Positions 46,526 to 54,621 of a stretch of 64,000 bases of DNA are shown here, piece by piece (position 1 is the stretch's first letter; every line of letters begins with the position of its first letter). Below the pieces are notes generated by a model, which was given only the letters and a program-made list of their open reading frames with translations, was not told where the DNA came from and ran no database searches. Source of the stretch: Acidiphilium rubrum (GTDB lineage: Bacteria; Pseudomonadota; Alphaproteobacteria; Acetobacterales; Acetobacteraceae). The DNA is taken from NCBI RefSeq assembly GCF_900156265.1, contig NZ_FTNE01000012.1, positions 1 through 64,000 of the forward strand, written 5' to 3'. The translations under genes and the position numbers were made by a program.

Positions 46526-47368
46526 ATGAGTCGGTTGGCGTTCATCTTCAGGTTGGTGGGTGTGCTGTTTCTGCTGGCGGTGACAGGGGTGGTCGCGCGG
46601 GCGGATGGTGTGGCAGTGGCGCTCAATCCGGCGGTGATTGCGGCGGAAACCCGTGTGGCGCTTGGATTTGCGGTGCAGGGTACTCGGTATAGTGAGGGTT
46701 TCGCCGGCGCATCGGACCAGGAAAGCGGCGTGCTGCCGGGTTTTAGCGCGGAGGCATCGCGCTTGGGGTCGCTGTTGGGAATGCCAGGCATTTATTCCGG
46801 CGTGGTGTATGATTTTGCCGGCGGTCCGCTGGCCTATAATGGGTTTATCCAGGGTGGCGCGGCACCGGGATTGTCGCCGTATGACGCGACCGATCATGCG
46901 CGCTTCAATTCGATTGAAGTGCGATTGGGGAGGGCGTTGGCGCTTTCGACGGCGGTCGATGTGATTCCGTTTGTCACGGCCGGGTATCAGAACTGGTATC
47001 GCGATGTCGGAGGTGCCGGTGGGTACGGTGAGTTCTACCGGGCGGCGATCGCTGGTGTCGGCGCGCGGTTCGACGTTGCAGTGAGTGATCGGTTAGTGAT
47101 TTCAGCGACGGCGGAGGGGCTTGCGGTGGTTGGCGGGCGTGCTTCGGCGCCCGCCTTGGGGTTTGCTGCGGGATTTGGGACCAGCGGTGAGGAGGCGGTT
47201 CATCTCGGTGCCGATTGGCGGTTGAGCAATGCCTTGCATCTGTTCGCCGGGCTTGGGGTTCGGCACTTCAATTATGCCGGATCGGCGTTGAACAATGGTT
47301 TTTACGAGCCGCCGAGTAGTACGCTGGTGGTGCGCAGTGAAGTTGGGGTGGCATTCGGCTTTCGGTGA
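46526..47368 (+). CDS. Predicted outer-membrane beta-barrel protein
   Basis: A 280-residue protein with a signal peptide (about 1-28, VLFLLAVTGVVARA). The mature part alternates hydrophobic and polar residues in strands ending with aromatic residues (VIPFVTAGYQNWY, LHLFAGLGVRHFNYAG), and the chain ends in Phe-Gly-Phe-Arg, close to the aromatic terminus of OmpW/OmpA-like barrels. No named family is certain. The ATG at 46526 follows AAGGTCGGG. It sits just before the phage block and is likely the last host gene here. Confidence 0.65.
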   Translation: MSRLAFIFRLVGVLFLLAVTGVVARADGVAVALNPAVIAAETRVALGFAVQGTRYSEGFAGASDQESGVLPGFSAEASRLGSLLGMPGIYSGVVYDFAGGPLAYNGFIQGGAAPGLSPYDATDHARFNSIEVRLGRALALSTAVDVIPFVTAGYQNWYRDVGGAGGYGEFYRAAIAGVGARFDVAVSDRLVISATAEGLAVVGGRASAPALGFAAGFGTSGEEAVHLGADWRLSNALHLFAGLGVRHFNYAGSALNNGFYEPPSSTLVVRSEVGVAFGFR

Positions 47369-47464
47369 CGCCGACCGGGAAACACAAATGATTCCGAGGA
47401 TTTTTCCGGGTCAGGAAAATAATTTCTAACACGACGTTATTTTAGCTTTCCCACCTGCCCCAGT

Positions 47465-48916
47465 TTGGGCTATCCATTCTTTCATGATGAGGTTTTATGT
47501 ACGGACACGGCGTTGAAGTGTTCGGCAGGCGACGACGATCTGGGCCCAGCGGCCTCGTCGGGCGGGGTGACGGACTTCAAGGCCTTTGCCGAGACGCTGT
47601 GTGCGACATGGGGGCAAAAGCCGGCCCGGCATCATCTGGTATTGATCGATGCGCTACAGCGAGTGGCGGATGGGTCGACCGACCGGTTGATGGTGCAGAT
47701 GCCGCCGGGTGCTGCCAAGTCGACCTACGCTTCGGTGCTGTTTCCGGCGTACTGGTTTGCCTCCAAACCGCAGAGTGAGGTGATCGCCGCTTGCCATACT
47801 GCTTCCCTCGCCGAACATTTCGGCCGGCGGTTGCGTGGTGTGATCGCCGAGCAAGGCGCACCGTTCGGTCTGGCGCTGGAGGCGAACAGCCGATCCGCTG
47901 GGCGCTTTTCGCTGACGGGTGGCGGGCAATATTTCGCCGCGGGTGTGCGCGGCCCGATTACCGGACGGCGGGCTGATCTGATCCTGATCGATGATCCAGT
48001 GAAATCCTGGGCGGAAGCTGACAGCAAGGTTGCGCGACGCTCGCTGTTCGACTGGTATCGGGCGGAGTTGCTGTCGCGGTTGAAGCCGGGCGGGCGGGTC
48101 GTGTTGATCATGACGCGCTGGCATGTGGATGATCTGGCGGGGCGGTTGATGAAGGAGGATCAGAACTGGTCCACACTGCGGTTTCCCGCCTTGGCCGAGG
48201 CTGATGATCCGCTGGGACGGGTGCTTGGCGAGGCGCTCTGGCCCGAGTGGCAGACTACAGCCGAAATCATCCGCCGGCGCGAAACGGTCGGCAAGCGGGT
48301 TTTTAGTGCGCTCTATCAACAAAGTCCGACAGTGGATCAATGTGAGGCGTTCGATGTGCCGCTGCTCGGCCGATTTACCGGCACGCCTGCGGTGGTGCGT
48401 ACCGTTCGGGCTTGGGATCTGGCCGCGACGGTTGCGTCGCCGGGTCGTGATCCTGACTGGACCGTGGGCTTGAAATTGGGGGCGCTGGAGGACGGGCGGT
48501 TGGTGGTGCTCGACGTTATTCGGGTGCGCGTGGGCCCGGCAGAGGTCGAGCGGTTGTTGGTGCAGACGGCGCGGGGCGATGGCGTGGCGACCATAATTTC
48601 CCTGGCGCAGGACCCTGGGCAGGCCGGGGTTGCGCAGATGGCTTATTTGAAGCGTGCGCTTTCGGGTTTCAACGTGGTTTCGAGCCCTGAGACCGGTTCG
48701 AAACTGGTGCGGGCGTTGCAGTCTTCGGCGGTGATCGGCCGTGGCGGGATGCTGCTGGTCGATGCTCGATGGACAGCTGATTTTATTGAAGAACTGCAAT
48801 TATTTCCGAACGGCGACAAGGATGACCAGGTCGATGCACTATCCCGGGCGGTTACGACAATCGGGGAGATACCGGCGGTCAGTCGGACGGCTTTGCATAC
48901 TCTGATGGGGCGATAG
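47465..48916 (+). CDS. Phage terminase large subunit
   Basis: The packaging motor that pumps DNA into the head and cuts it. Walker A is MPPGAAKST at about residues 79-87, Walker B is LILIDDP, and MTRWHVDDLAGRL follows as in T4-like enzymes. The nuclease acidic residues lie in RAWDLAAT and KDDQVDALSRA. The true start is uncertain: the frame opens at TTG 47465, but GTG 47567 (VTDFKAFAETL) has a G-rich stretch upstream and fits family length well. No small terminase gene precedes it. Confidence 0.88.
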   Translation: MGYPFFHDEVLCTDTALKCSAGDDDLGPAASSGGVTDFKAFAETLCATWGQKPARHHLVLIDALQRVADGSTDRLMVQMPPGAAKSTYASVLFPAYWFASKPQSEVIAACHTASLAEHFGRRLRGVIAEQGAPFGLALEANSRSAGRFSLTGGGQYFAAGVRGPITGRRADLILIDDPVKSWAEADSKVARRSLFDWYRAELLSRLKPGGRVVLIMTRWHVDDLAGRLMKEDQNWSTLRFPALAEADDPLGRVLGEALWPEWQTTAEIIRRRETVGKRVFSALYQQSPTVDQCEAFDVPLLGRFTGTPAVVRTVRAWDLAATVASPGRDPDWTVGLKLGALEDGRLVVLDVIRVRVGPAEVERLLVQTARGDGVATIISLAQDPGQAGVAQMAYLKRALSGFNVVSSPETGSKLVRALQSSAVIGRGGMLLVDARWTADFIEELQLFPNGDKDDQVDALSRAVTTIGEIPAVSRTALHTLMGR

Positions 48917-48919
48917 AAG

Positions 48920-50332
48920 ATGTTTGAAACGATCTGTCAGACGATTCCTGCCGATCCGCACATGGCGCCGCGGGCGCGGCGGATCGAACTCTATCGGCGG
49001 GTGTTGGAGGGGACGATCTACGATGCGCTGCCATATGCGTTCGGCGACGAGCGGAACGGCGCGGGAGAATATATTCCGCTGCGGGCACGCCGGCCATCGG
49101 TTCGGTATGGGTTGTGCCGCATCGTAGTGGAGGATTCGGTAGCGCTGCTGTTCAGTGCCGGGCATTTTCCGGCGGTCGTGTGCGAGGACCCGGCCATCGA
49201 GGCATTACTCGGCGATGTGATGCGCGAATGCCGCTTGAACGAGGTGATGATCGATGCGGCGCTGCGCGGATCGGTCGGGTCGGTCGCGATTCTGTTGCGG
49301 GTTCTGAAGGGGCGGTTGTTCTGCTCGGTGTTGGAGACGCAGCATCTGACGCCCGTGTGGCAGGAGGATGCGCCCGACACGCTGGCATCGGTGACTGAGC
49401 GCTACAAGGTTCGGGGTGCGGAGTTGCTGGTGCAGGGTTATCCGGACGTTGATCCTGGGCAGTTCTACTGGTTTCAGCGGGTCTGGGATGGCGGTGGTGA
49501 AACCTGGTTTCTGCCTCAGGCCGTGGCCGATGAGGCGCTGCCGCAGATCGACGAGGGGCGGAGTGTGCGGCATGGGCTGGGGTTCGTGCCGATCGTGTGG
49601 ATCAAGAACTTGCCGGGTGGCGATGGGATCGACGGGGCCTGCACGTTCAGGGCGGCAATCGATACCGGCATCGAGATCGATTATCAGTTATCGCAGGCGG
49701 GCCGTGGCTTGAAATATGCGTCTGATCCGACGTTGCTGATCAAGGAACCCGCCACCACCGATCGCGAACTGGTCAAAGGCGCTGGTAATGCTCTGATCGT
49801 CTCCGAGAAGGGTGATGCCAAGCTGCTGGAGATTGGGGGCACAGCTTCGGCCGCGGTGATCGATTATGTGCGGACGCTGCGCGAGATGGCGTTGGAAAGC
49901 GTGCATGGTAACCGGGCCAATGCGGACCGGCTGAGTGCTGCGCAATCGGGTCGGGCGCTGGAGTTGATGAACCAGGGTCTGATCTGGCTCGCGGACAATT
50001 TGCGGATTTCGTATGGCGAGGGTGGGTTGCTCGCTTTGCTGCGCATGGTGCTGCGGGCACGGGCGCGATTTGCGATCCGGGTGATGGGGCAGGCGATGCC
50101 CGATGTGGATGCGGACGTGCGGCTGAGTTTGCGGTGGCCGCGGTGGTATCCGGCCTCGGCGGATGATCGGCTGAAGGAGGCGCAGGCGATTGCGACCTTG
50201 GTGAACGCTGGGCAGATGTCGCGCGAGACGGCTGTGAAATCGCTCGCGTCGAGCCATGCGGTGGTCGATGTGGCGGCGGAGCTTGACCGGATTGTTGCGG
50301 AACAAGATCAATCTCAACAGGATGTGGCATGA
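48920..50332 (+). CDS. Phage portal protein
   Basis: A 470-residue protein that forms the dodecameric vertex through which DNA passes. It follows the terminase by three bases. RSVRHGLGFVPIVWIKNLPG and LSQAGRGLKYASDPTLLIKE, then MALESVHGNRANADRLSAAQ and LLRMVLRARARF, resemble SPP1-type portals, with the wing and long stem helix in that order. Its stop overlaps the start of the next gene (ATGA). Confidence 0.8.
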   Translation: MFETICQTIPADPHMAPRARRIELYRRVLEGTIYDALPYAFGDERNGAGEYIPLRARRPSVRYGLCRIVVEDSVALLFSAGHFPAVVCEDPAIEALLGDVMRECRLNEVMIDAALRGSVGSVAILLRVLKGRLFCSVLETQHLTPVWQEDAPDTLASVTERYKVRGAELLVQGYPDVDPGQFYWFQRVWDGGGETWFLPQAVADEALPQIDEGRSVRHGLGFVPIVWIKNLPGGDGIDGACTFRAAIDTGIEIDYQLSQAGRGLKYASDPTLLIKEPATTDRELVKGAGNALIVSEKGDAKLLEIGGTASAAVIDYVRTLREMALESVHGNRANADRLSAAQSGRALELMNQGLIWLADNLRISYGEGGLLALLRMVLRARARFAIRVMGQAMPDVDADVRLSLRWPRWYPASADDRLKEAQAIATLVNAGQMSRETAVKSLASSHAVVDVAAELDRIVAEQDQSQQDVA

Positions 50333-50736
50333 GTGAAGACAGAACGGATGATGGATCGCCGCCGGCTGATTGGCAGGCGCGGGCTGAGGCGGCCGAGCTG
50401 GCGCTGGGCGCGGTGCAGCGGGAAGCCGGTGAGCGGCTGAAGCGTGCGGAGCTCAAGGTTGAGGCGGTGCGCGCGGGGATGGTCGATCTCGATGGGCTGA
50501 AGCTGATCGATCTGGATGGTGTGGCGTTGGCGGAGGATGGGTCGGTTGCCGATCCGGCCGGTATCATGGTGGCGTTGAAGCGTGCGAAGCCATGGTTGTT
50601 CGGGGCCGGGTCGTCATCCTCGACGGCGGCGGTGCCGCGGGCCGAGCCGCCGCGGGCGCGGCATGCGCGGGAGTTGAGTGAAGAGGAGTGGCGGTCGGCG
50701 CGGGCTGCGTTGTTACGGCGGGCGGGGAGTCAGTGA
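50329..50736 (+). CDS. Probable phage scaffolding protein
   Basis: A 135-residue protein: an Ala/Glu-rich coiled-coil stretch (WQARAEAAELALGAVQREAG), then VDLDGLKLIDLDGVALAEDG, a low-complexity Ser/Ala/Pro linker and a basic C-terminal helix (EEEWRSARAALLRRAGS). The position between portal and capsid, the coiled coil and the basic end fit a capsid scaffold. No protease is adjacent. The family is not firmly recognised. Confidence 0.6.
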   Translation: MSEDRTDDGSPPADWQARAEAAELALGAVQREAGERLKRAELKVEAVRAGMVDLDGLKLIDLDGVALAEDGSVADPAGIMVALKRAKPWLFGAGSSSSTAAVPRAEPPRARHARELSEEEWRSARAALLRRAGSQ

Positions 50737-50746
50737 GAAAGGAAGG

Positions 50747-50866
50747 CTTCTTTTTTGCAAAAAAGGAGCAAAAAACTTTTCTTCGTTGAGGTACGTGCCG
50801 GTCCAATTCTACAGACTAAAGTAATAGAAGTTTTTTGGTTCTTTTTTACAAAAAAGAACAGCTTTC
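50747..50866. repeat. 120-bp element with A/T-hairpin inverted ends, copy C (in phage operon)
   Basis: CTTCTTTTTTGCAAAAAAGG and the right end GGTTCTTTTTTACAAAAAAG correspond to the ends of copies A and B, with inner AAAAAACTTTT and AAGTTTTTT arms. It splits scaffold and capsid genes. Copies A and B lie between host genes, so this is a host-type repeat in the phage block. Confidence 0.85.
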
Positions 50867-50927
50867 TTATTTCGCCGCGCCTCCGCAGGAAGCGCGGTTT
50901 TTTTGCGTTCATCGCAAGGGGACAAAC

Positions 50928-52250
50928 ATGGGTATTTCCAATTTTCCGGCATCTTTGCAGCCGATCATTCAGCAGGGGTTTCTGGAGCGTGAGTTCGAGC
51001 AGGCGCTGCGGTCGCGGCTGGGCTACCGGATGGTGGCGGACCGCGAGAGTTTCGCCGTCGGGATCGGCGAGACGCTGACCAAGACGAGGGCAGGGCTGAA
51101 ACCATCGGTTACGACCCCGTTGGCGGCCAGCACCAATACCAATCTGGACAATGGTTTGACGCCGCAGGGCTGGGGTGTCGAGCAATATACTGTGACGCTG
51201 AATTTCTATGCAGCGACGCAGGATTTGAATATGGTGACCAGCCGCGTGGGAATTGCGTCGCAGTTTTTGCAGAACGCTTCGACCAATGGCGAGCAGGCGG
51301 CACGCAGCCTTGATGAGCTGGCGCGGAATGCGTTGTTCGCGCCGTATTTCGGCGGCAATACCCGCGTGCTGACGACGCTGGGCACCACCGGTCCGACGAT
51401 CGCGGTTGATGACGTGCGTGGATTCACCACGATTTATGTCAATGGCGTGCAGACGGCGGTTTCGGCTTCCTATCCGTTGGAGGTGACGGTGGGGAGCAGC
51501 GTGTATTCGCTGATTTCGGTGACGCCGGATTTGAACAGTACATCGTCGACACCGGGTGGTCTTTCGGGCCAACTGACGTTTGCCAGTGACGTTGTTGTCA
51601 GTGACGGCACGGCCGGCAATCCGGTGATTGCGGCAACGGCGAGCAAGATCATCCGCCCGTCCGGCCTGCTCACGACATCGGCCCTGCAGGCGGGCAATAC
51701 GTTGACGATGTCGGTGCTGCTGGATGCCGTGGCCTCGTTGCGGCAGAATGCGGTGCCGGAAATCGATGGCGCGTATAATTGCTATCTCGATCCGGTCTCG
51801 GCGCGGCAGCTGTTTTCCGATCCTGATTTCCGGCAGTTGTTTCAGGGTGCGACTTCGAACAACCCGGTGTTTCGTCAGGGCATGGTCAATGATTTCCTGG
51901 GTCTGCGGTTTGTCACGACGACCGAGGCGATCGTGCAGCCGCTCACGAATTCGGGTGGCCTGGCCATACGGCGGCCGATTATCTGCGGCAAGGGCGCGCT
52001 GATCGAGGCGGATTTTGCCGGGATCGGGGCGGAGGATGTCGCGCCGAAGGATGCGCTCGTGAACATTATCGACAGTGTCGCGATGGTCACGCGTGAACCG
52101 ATCGATCGGCTGCAGCAGATCATTGCCCAATCCTGGTACTGGATCGGCGGGTTCTGTGCGCCTTCCGACACGACGACGACCCCGATCGTGGTGCCGACCG
52201 CGACAAATGCGAATTTCAAGCGGGCGGTGATGATCGAGCATATCGGCTGA
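50928..52250 (+). CDS. Phage major capsid protein
   Basis: A 440-residue protein with AAGGGGAC before the ATG. SLDELARNALFAPYFGGNTR, QYTVTLNFYAATQDLNMVTS and IDRLQQIIAQSWYWIGGF are like N4 gp56-type HK97-fold capsid proteins. A region at residues 155-245 rich in Ser/Thr/Gly looks like an inserted domain. It follows the scaffold and repeat copy C. An upstream in-frame ATG reads through the repeat and is not used. Confidence 0.75.
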   Translation: MGISNFPASLQPIIQQGFLEREFEQALRSRLGYRMVADRESFAVGIGETLTKTRAGLKPSVTTPLAASTNTNLDNGLTPQGWGVEQYTVTLNFYAATQDLNMVTSRVGIASQFLQNASTNGEQAARSLDELARNALFAPYFGGNTRVLTTLGTTGPTIAVDDVRGFTTIYVNGVQTAVSASYPLEVTVGSSVYSLISVTPDLNSTSSTPGGLSGQLTFASDVVVSDGTAGNPVIAATASKIIRPSGLLTTSALQAGNTLTMSVLLDAVASLRQNAVPEIDGAYNCYLDPVSARQLFSDPDFRQLFQGATSNNPVFRQGMVNDFLGLRFVTTTEAIVQPLTNSGGLAIRRPIICGKGALIEADFAGIGAEDVAPKDALVNIIDSVAMVTREPIDRLQQIIAQSWYWIGGFCAPSDTTTTPIVVPTATNANFKRAVMIEHIG

Positions 52251-52262
52251 AGGAGATCGATC

Positions 52263-52568
52263 ATGTCGTCAGGAGCTTCGTTACCGTTCCGGCCTGCCGG
52301 GACGGCTTCCGTGGCCGGCTCGACCAGTGCAGCGTCCGTCGCGCTGGTCGGCGGCGGATCGAGCGTGCTGGTGTACAATGCGGCGGGGTCGGTTGCGTTC
52401 GTGCGGTTTGGTATGACGGGGGTTACCGCAGGGGTGCGTGATACCCCTGTGCCGCCTGGCGCGCGCATGCTGGTGGACGCCGGGCAGCTGGTGACGACCG
52501 CCAGTGCGGTGCTGGGTTCGGGCACTGGGTCGGTGTTTTTCACGCGTGGTGACGGCTCGGTGTATTGA
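52263..52568 (+). CDS. Hypothetical phage head protein
   Basis: A 101-residue Ser/Gly/Val-rich beta protein (SSVLVYNAAGSVAFVRFGMT) with an AAGGAGATCGATC leader. It sits directly after the capsid gene and may be a head decoration or stabilising protein; that role is inferred from place and size only. Confidence 0.6.
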   Translation: MSSGASLPFRPAGTASVAGSTSAASVALVGGGSSVLVYNAAGSVAFVRFGMTGVTAGVRDTPVPPGARMLVDAGQLVTTASAVLGSGTGSVFFTRGDGSVY

Positions 52569-52569
52569 G

Positions 52570-52974
52570 ATGTCGGGCAGCTATGACAGCGCGCCTGGGG
52601 TTTTGACCGAGGCGCAGAAGGTCGATGTACGGCGGTTCTGCGGCTATCCCGCCTATGGTGCCGGGGCGTCTGGATTTCAGTCCTGGCGGTTCTTCCAGGC
52701 TTATGGTTCGCTCGAGTACCGGATGAATAATTTTGCTCCGACCGAGGTTGTGGTTGTGGTGAATTATCTGGCGACCTTGAACGGGCTGGAGGCGGCGGTG
52801 CCGCTGGCGAGCGGTAATCTTGATACCGATGCTGCGGCGAGTTGGCAGCATAACCACCGCGAAGTGCGCGATCGCGATGCGCTGTTCGATGGCTGGCGGC
52901 GGCGGCTGTGCGGTTTCATCGGGGTGCCGCCGGGGCCTGCTTTGGAATCTGCCGGCATCACTTTGATTGTTTGA
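52570..52974 (+). CDS. Phage head-tail connector-like protein
   Basis: A 134-residue soluble protein. VLTEAQKVDVRRFCGYPAYG opens a helical N-terminus and RDALFDGWRRRLCGFIGVPP is near the end. Its place after the capsid suggests a connector or adaptor between portal and tail. No known family is certain. Confidence 0.55.
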   Translation: MSGSYDSAPGVLTEAQKVDVRRFCGYPAYGAGASGFQSWRFFQAYGSLEYRMNNFAPTEVVVVVNYLATLNGLEAAVPLASGNLDTDAAASWQHNHREVRDRDALFDGWRRRLCGFIGVPPGPALESAGITLIV

Positions 52975-52981
52975 GGATTGC

Positions 52982-53626
52982 ATGGACGGTGTCAGGCTGG
53001 CTGACCGCATCGCGTATGGCGGGGGTATGGCGGCGCGCAAGGCGGGCGTGATCTGTGATGCGTACCGACCGCGGGATGGTGCTTGCCCGATTGTGGCGGT
53101 GAACCGGACGGTGCGGCTCGCGGTGCTATCGGTGCCGGTTTCGGGTTCGGCGCGCGGGCCGGCGCCGTTCGGGGTGCCGTATCGTCAGCTTGTACTGGAT
53201 CAGGCGTATGTTGCGCCGGGAGATTACATTGCCGGGCCGTTGGGGGTGTTGCTGGTGGCGACCAATGAGCCACCGGCGCCGGTGCTGGGCGTGCAGTGCA
53301 ATGAGACGGTGACGCTGTGGCGGCCGGGTTCGCAGGTGTTGGCGGGGGTCAATCCGTATGGGGCGATCCTGTCGGGGACGGCGACCGCTGTTCTTGCGGG
53401 GTTTCCGGCGGCGCTGTTGCCGGGGGGCGTGAGTGATCGTGGGCGGGTCGGGCTGCCGGACGATACCAAGCTGCCGGGGTATGTGGGCGCGGTTGCGGCG
53501 GTTGCCGGGCTCACGCCGCAGGTGGCCGATATTGTGCGCGATGCGCGGGGGCGACAGTTCGTGGTGGATGCGGTGATCGCCTATGGCGGGATCTGGCGGC
53601 TTGCACTGACTGAAAGTGTGATGTGA
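52982..53626 (+). CDS. Hypothetical phage connector/tail-completion protein
   Basis: A 214-residue beta-rich protein (RLAVLSVPVSGSARGPAPFG, TVTLWRPGSQVLAGVNPYGA). Start is ATG 52982; a TTG five codons earlier is weaker. The stop overlaps the next gene's ATG by one base. It occupies the usual place of neck proteins; function is not recognised. Confidence 0.55.
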   Translation: MDGVRLADRIAYGGGMAARKAGVICDAYRPRDGACPIVAVNRTVRLAVLSVPVSGSARGPAPFGVPYRQLVLDQAYVAPGDYIAGPLGVLLVATNEPPAPVLGVQCNETVTLWRPGSQVLAGVNPYGAILSGTATAVLAGFPAALLPGGVSDRGRVGLPDDTKLPGYVGAVAAVAGLTPQVADIVRDARGRQFVVDAVIAYGGIWRLALTESVM

Positions 53627-54471
53627 TGGCGGACCAGGCGGATGTTGAAAACGCGCTGGCTGCGCTGGTCGCGACTGCGGTGTATCCGAACGGAACGGGC
53701 GAGGTTTCAGCCGTGGTGGGGCCTCGTGGTGCGGTGACGTGCCGGGTGTATCGCGGCCTGCCGAACGCGCCGGCGCTGGAGGCTGATCTGGCGCAGGGGG
53801 TGATGCACGCCACCGTGTTCACGGCCGATCCTGTGGTGAAGAATACGACGCGGTTTCCACGGGTCTGGCAGGCTGTGGCGCCGGTGCCCGCTACACTTTC
53901 GGTGATGATTGGGAACCAAGCAGCGACTTTTTCGGGCGTGTGTGCGGCCGGGCAGTTGGCCGGGATTGCGGTGGATGGGGCGATTTTTCCCTATGCGGTG
54001 CAGGCGCGCGACACGCCGCCGACGGTTGCGAGCAATCTGGCGGCGCTGCTGCGGGCGGCGGGATGGTTGGTCGACTACGCCGGCACGACCGTGACGGTGC
54101 CGGCGGCGCGGCTGTTCACCGCGCGCGTGGTGGCGGGCGGCCTGGCGCTGCAGGAGATCAAGCGGCAGGTGCAGGCGTTTCGGATTTCGCTGTGGTGCCG
54201 TGACCCGCTGACGCGGGATGCGGCGGCGGCTAAGATCGATCCGGCATTGGCGGCACCGAACTTCATTCAGCTGGCGGATGGGTCGTGCGGCCATCTGGTT
54301 TTTGCGGGCGGGACGAGCACGGATGCGGGTGCGGATGCCGCGCTGTACCGGCGCGATCTGATTTATACTGTTGAATACCCGACAACGCTGGCCGCTATCA
54401 CGCCTGCGATGCTGTTCGGGGTTGGCGGTATTGAGGCGAATGGCGCGTTTATTGCCGGTATATCCGGTTAA
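53626..54471 (+). CDS. Phage tail-terminator-like protein
   Basis: A 281-residue protein lying between connector and sheath genes. VENALAALVATAVYPNGTGE resembles the start of tail completion proteins, and VQAFRISLWCRDPLTRDAAA with DLIYTVEYPTTLAAI is the type of beta-sheet segment seen in them. The adjacent genes support a role in closing the tail tube. The call is made on layout and weak resemblance. Confidence 0.55.
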   Translation: MADQADVENALAALVATAVYPNGTGEVSAVVGPRGAVTCRVYRGLPNAPALEADLAQGVMHATVFTADPVVKNTTRFPRVWQAVAPVPATLSVMIGNQAATFSGVCAAGQLAGIAVDGAIFPYAVQARDTPPTVASNLAALLRAAGWLVDYAGTTVTVPAARLFTARVVAGGLALQEIKRQVQAFRISLWCRDPLTRDAAAAKIDPALAAPNFIQLADGSCGHLVFAGGTSTDAGADAALYRRDLIYTVEYPTTLAAITPAMLFGVGGIEANGAFIAGISG

Positions 54472-54480
54472 GGAGATTTC

Positions 54481-54618
54481 ATGACAATCAAGATGGTAGT
54501 GGTGAAGCCGTTTGGCGGCTTCAAACGCGGTGACATGATTGCCGATCCGGCGGCGATGGCGAAGATCGTGGCCGATGGCCATGCGCAATCGGTCGTGCGC
54601 GTCATGGCGGAGGGCTGA
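54481..54618 (+). CDS. 45-residue phage protein before the sheath gene
   Basis: A short frame with an AAGGAGATTTC leader encodes MTIKMVVVKPFGGFKRGDMI and ends in VVRVMAEG. It begins 9 bases after the tail-terminator-like gene and ends 3 bases before the sheath gene, with good binding sites on both sides, so it is very likely translated. KPFGGFKRGD is like the short SH3-like proteins found before sheath genes in other phages. Confidence 0.7.
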   Translation: MTIKMVVVKPFGGFKRGDMIADPAAMAKIVADGHAQSVVRVMAEG

Positions 54619-54621
54619 GCA

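Noticed and set aside
47497-47778. ATG-initiated frame overlapping the start of the terminase gene
   Set aside because: It is Gly/Arg-rich without phage small-terminase features and overlaps the terminase in another frame; it gives no better start for the real gene.
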